The translations under genes were made by a program, and so were the position numbers. Shown in pieces: positions 5,371 to 5,877 of a DNA stretch of 5,877 nt (position 1 is the stretch's first letter; the number at the start of each line of letters is the position of its first letter). A model generated the notes under the pieces. It had not been told where the DNA came from and made no database searches. It saw only the letters and a program-made list of their open reading frames with translations. This DNA comes from an uncultured Clostridia bacterium (GTDB taxonomy: Bacteria > Bacillota > Clostridia > Lachnospirales > Anaerotignaceae), in NCBI GenBank assembly GCA_937888765.1, contig CALASU010000004.1:1-5877 (forward strand), in the 5' to 3' direction.

Positions 5371-5877
5371 TCTCCTTCGCCTCTCTTTCTTCAGATGCAT
5401 CCCGCAGCCGCTCTGCCCATCTGATGATCTTTTCTTCTCCGAGCAGCATCGCTGCATCCAGATCGTCATCATTTATGATCAAAAGTTCGCTGATACAATT
5501 AAATACATCTGCGATTTCTTCCAGTAGATTTTCCTTTACATCTTCCAATATCTTCGGTGTTGGATTCTTTCCATCCAGTACTCGCCGCAGCTTTAGTGCA
5601 GCCTGTCCAAACTCCGCACATTCCTCTGCCAGTCCTGCCAGAATTTCCGCATCCCCGAGCTCGTCCTGTATGTATTCTCTGCTTGCCTCAGATAAAATAG
5701 CTCTTATGGCTTTTTCCGGTTCAGTTATATCGATCAGGGGATCGCACGATTCATATGTCTTTGCGAAAATATCAGGCTTGCAGGGATAGTATTCGCCATG
5801 CACTCCTCTGATGATCCAATCACCAACGCTTGCCAGATGTGCGCCTTCCAGTGTAGCGATCGTCAGCCGTTCACCAC
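5348..5877 (-). CDS. Fused phage early protein: GDWII/CKPDIF-type domain plus MazG-like NTP pyrophosphohydrolase, 5' end beyond window
   Basis: The frame is open to the right edge with 175 complete codons and no start needed inside the window. Residues 1-42, counted from the first whole codon at 5875, read GERLTIATLEGAH, then GDWIIRGVHGEYYPC and KPDIFAKTYE. This is the ending of a small protein of about 100 aa that is usually free-standing in phages and has no known function (from memory). Residues about 75-150 look like an all-alpha MazG-like pyrophosphohydrolase: LAEECAEFGQAALKLRR with Glu84, Glu85 and Glu88, then LLEEIADVFN with Glu119, Glu120 and Asp123, the expected EExxE...ExxD metal site. 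Such enzymes hydrolyse (d)NTPs to monophosphates and clean the nucleotide pool during phage replication. The GTG at 5803 is not a true start, because it falls inside the first domain. The last 23 bp overlap the initiator gene. Confidence 0.82.
   Translation of the reverse strand, partial: GERLTIATLEGAHLASVGDWIIRGVHGEYYPCKPDIFAKTYESCDPLIDITEPEKAIRAILSEASREYIQDELGDAEILAGLAEECAEFGQAALKLRRVLDGKNPTPKILEDVKENLLEEIADVFNCISELLIINDDDLDAAMLLGEEKIIRWAERLRDASEEREAKENERIHED

Noticed and set aside
5371..5472. Upstream extension of the DnaD-like frame to 5472
   Set aside because: The added residues are the shifted-frame reading of the MazG-like domain; the ATG at 5370 begins initiator-like sequence.
5801..5803. 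GTG as start of the MazG-like gene
   Set aside because: The same frame is open upstream to the edge and encodes GDWIIRG that joins seamlessly to HGEYYPCKPDIF, so the GTG is an internal valine codon.

Overview
The window is a block of a temperate-type, siphovirus-like phage or prophage. It spans the end of the replication (early) module and the start of the packaging (late) module. Every gene I can support is on the minus strand, so transcription runs from position 5877 towards position 1. The host is most likely a Firmicute of the class Clostridia. Reasons: a winged-helix (DnaD-type) initiator sits beside a DnaB-type helicase, a sigma-region-4-like regulator lies just before the terminase genes, Shine-Dalgarno sites are strong and purine-rich, and the TerS/TerL pair has the character seen in gut clostridial prophages. 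This is inferred from protein character, not from a database match.

Layout in transcription order. (1) 5877-5348: 3' part of a fused gene, with a small domain found in phage early proteins followed by a MazG-like nucleotide pyrophosphohydrolase domain. (2) 5370-4561: DnaD/replisome-organiser-like protein with a low-complexity linker. The DNA of that linker holds two 19-bp direct repeats and a 41-nt polypurine tract, an arrangement like a lambda-type origin. (3) 4554-3205: DnaB-type replicative helicase with all core motifs. (4) 3199-2765: small coiled-coil protein of unknown function. (5) 2802-2377: sigma-70 region-4-like (ArpU/RinA-type) putative late regulator. These five genes overlap or lie within 6 bp of each other, which suggests one translationally coupled operon. 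It ends at an intrinsic terminator (2387-2364) whose loop contains the last stop codon.

A 560-bp gap without a convincing gene follows (2376-1817). It holds a candidate extended -10 promoter, a GC-rich stretch with three successive hairpins, three copies of TTCTTAACA, and several dyads next to the terminase gene. After it comes the packaging module: terS (1816-1223, GTG start) overlaps terL by 8 bp. terL starts at 1230 and runs off the left edge, with its ATPase domain complete and its nuclease domain cut.

Reading of the whole: the early operon supplies nucleotide-pool control, origin recognition and helicase, and finishes with a regulator that probably switches on the late operon. The intergenic region is the likely target of that switch and may also carry the packaging site. 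The most interesting signals are in the DNA rather than in new genes: the origin-like repeats inside the initiator gene, the paired dyads in and beside terS, and the structured possible RNA between the modules.
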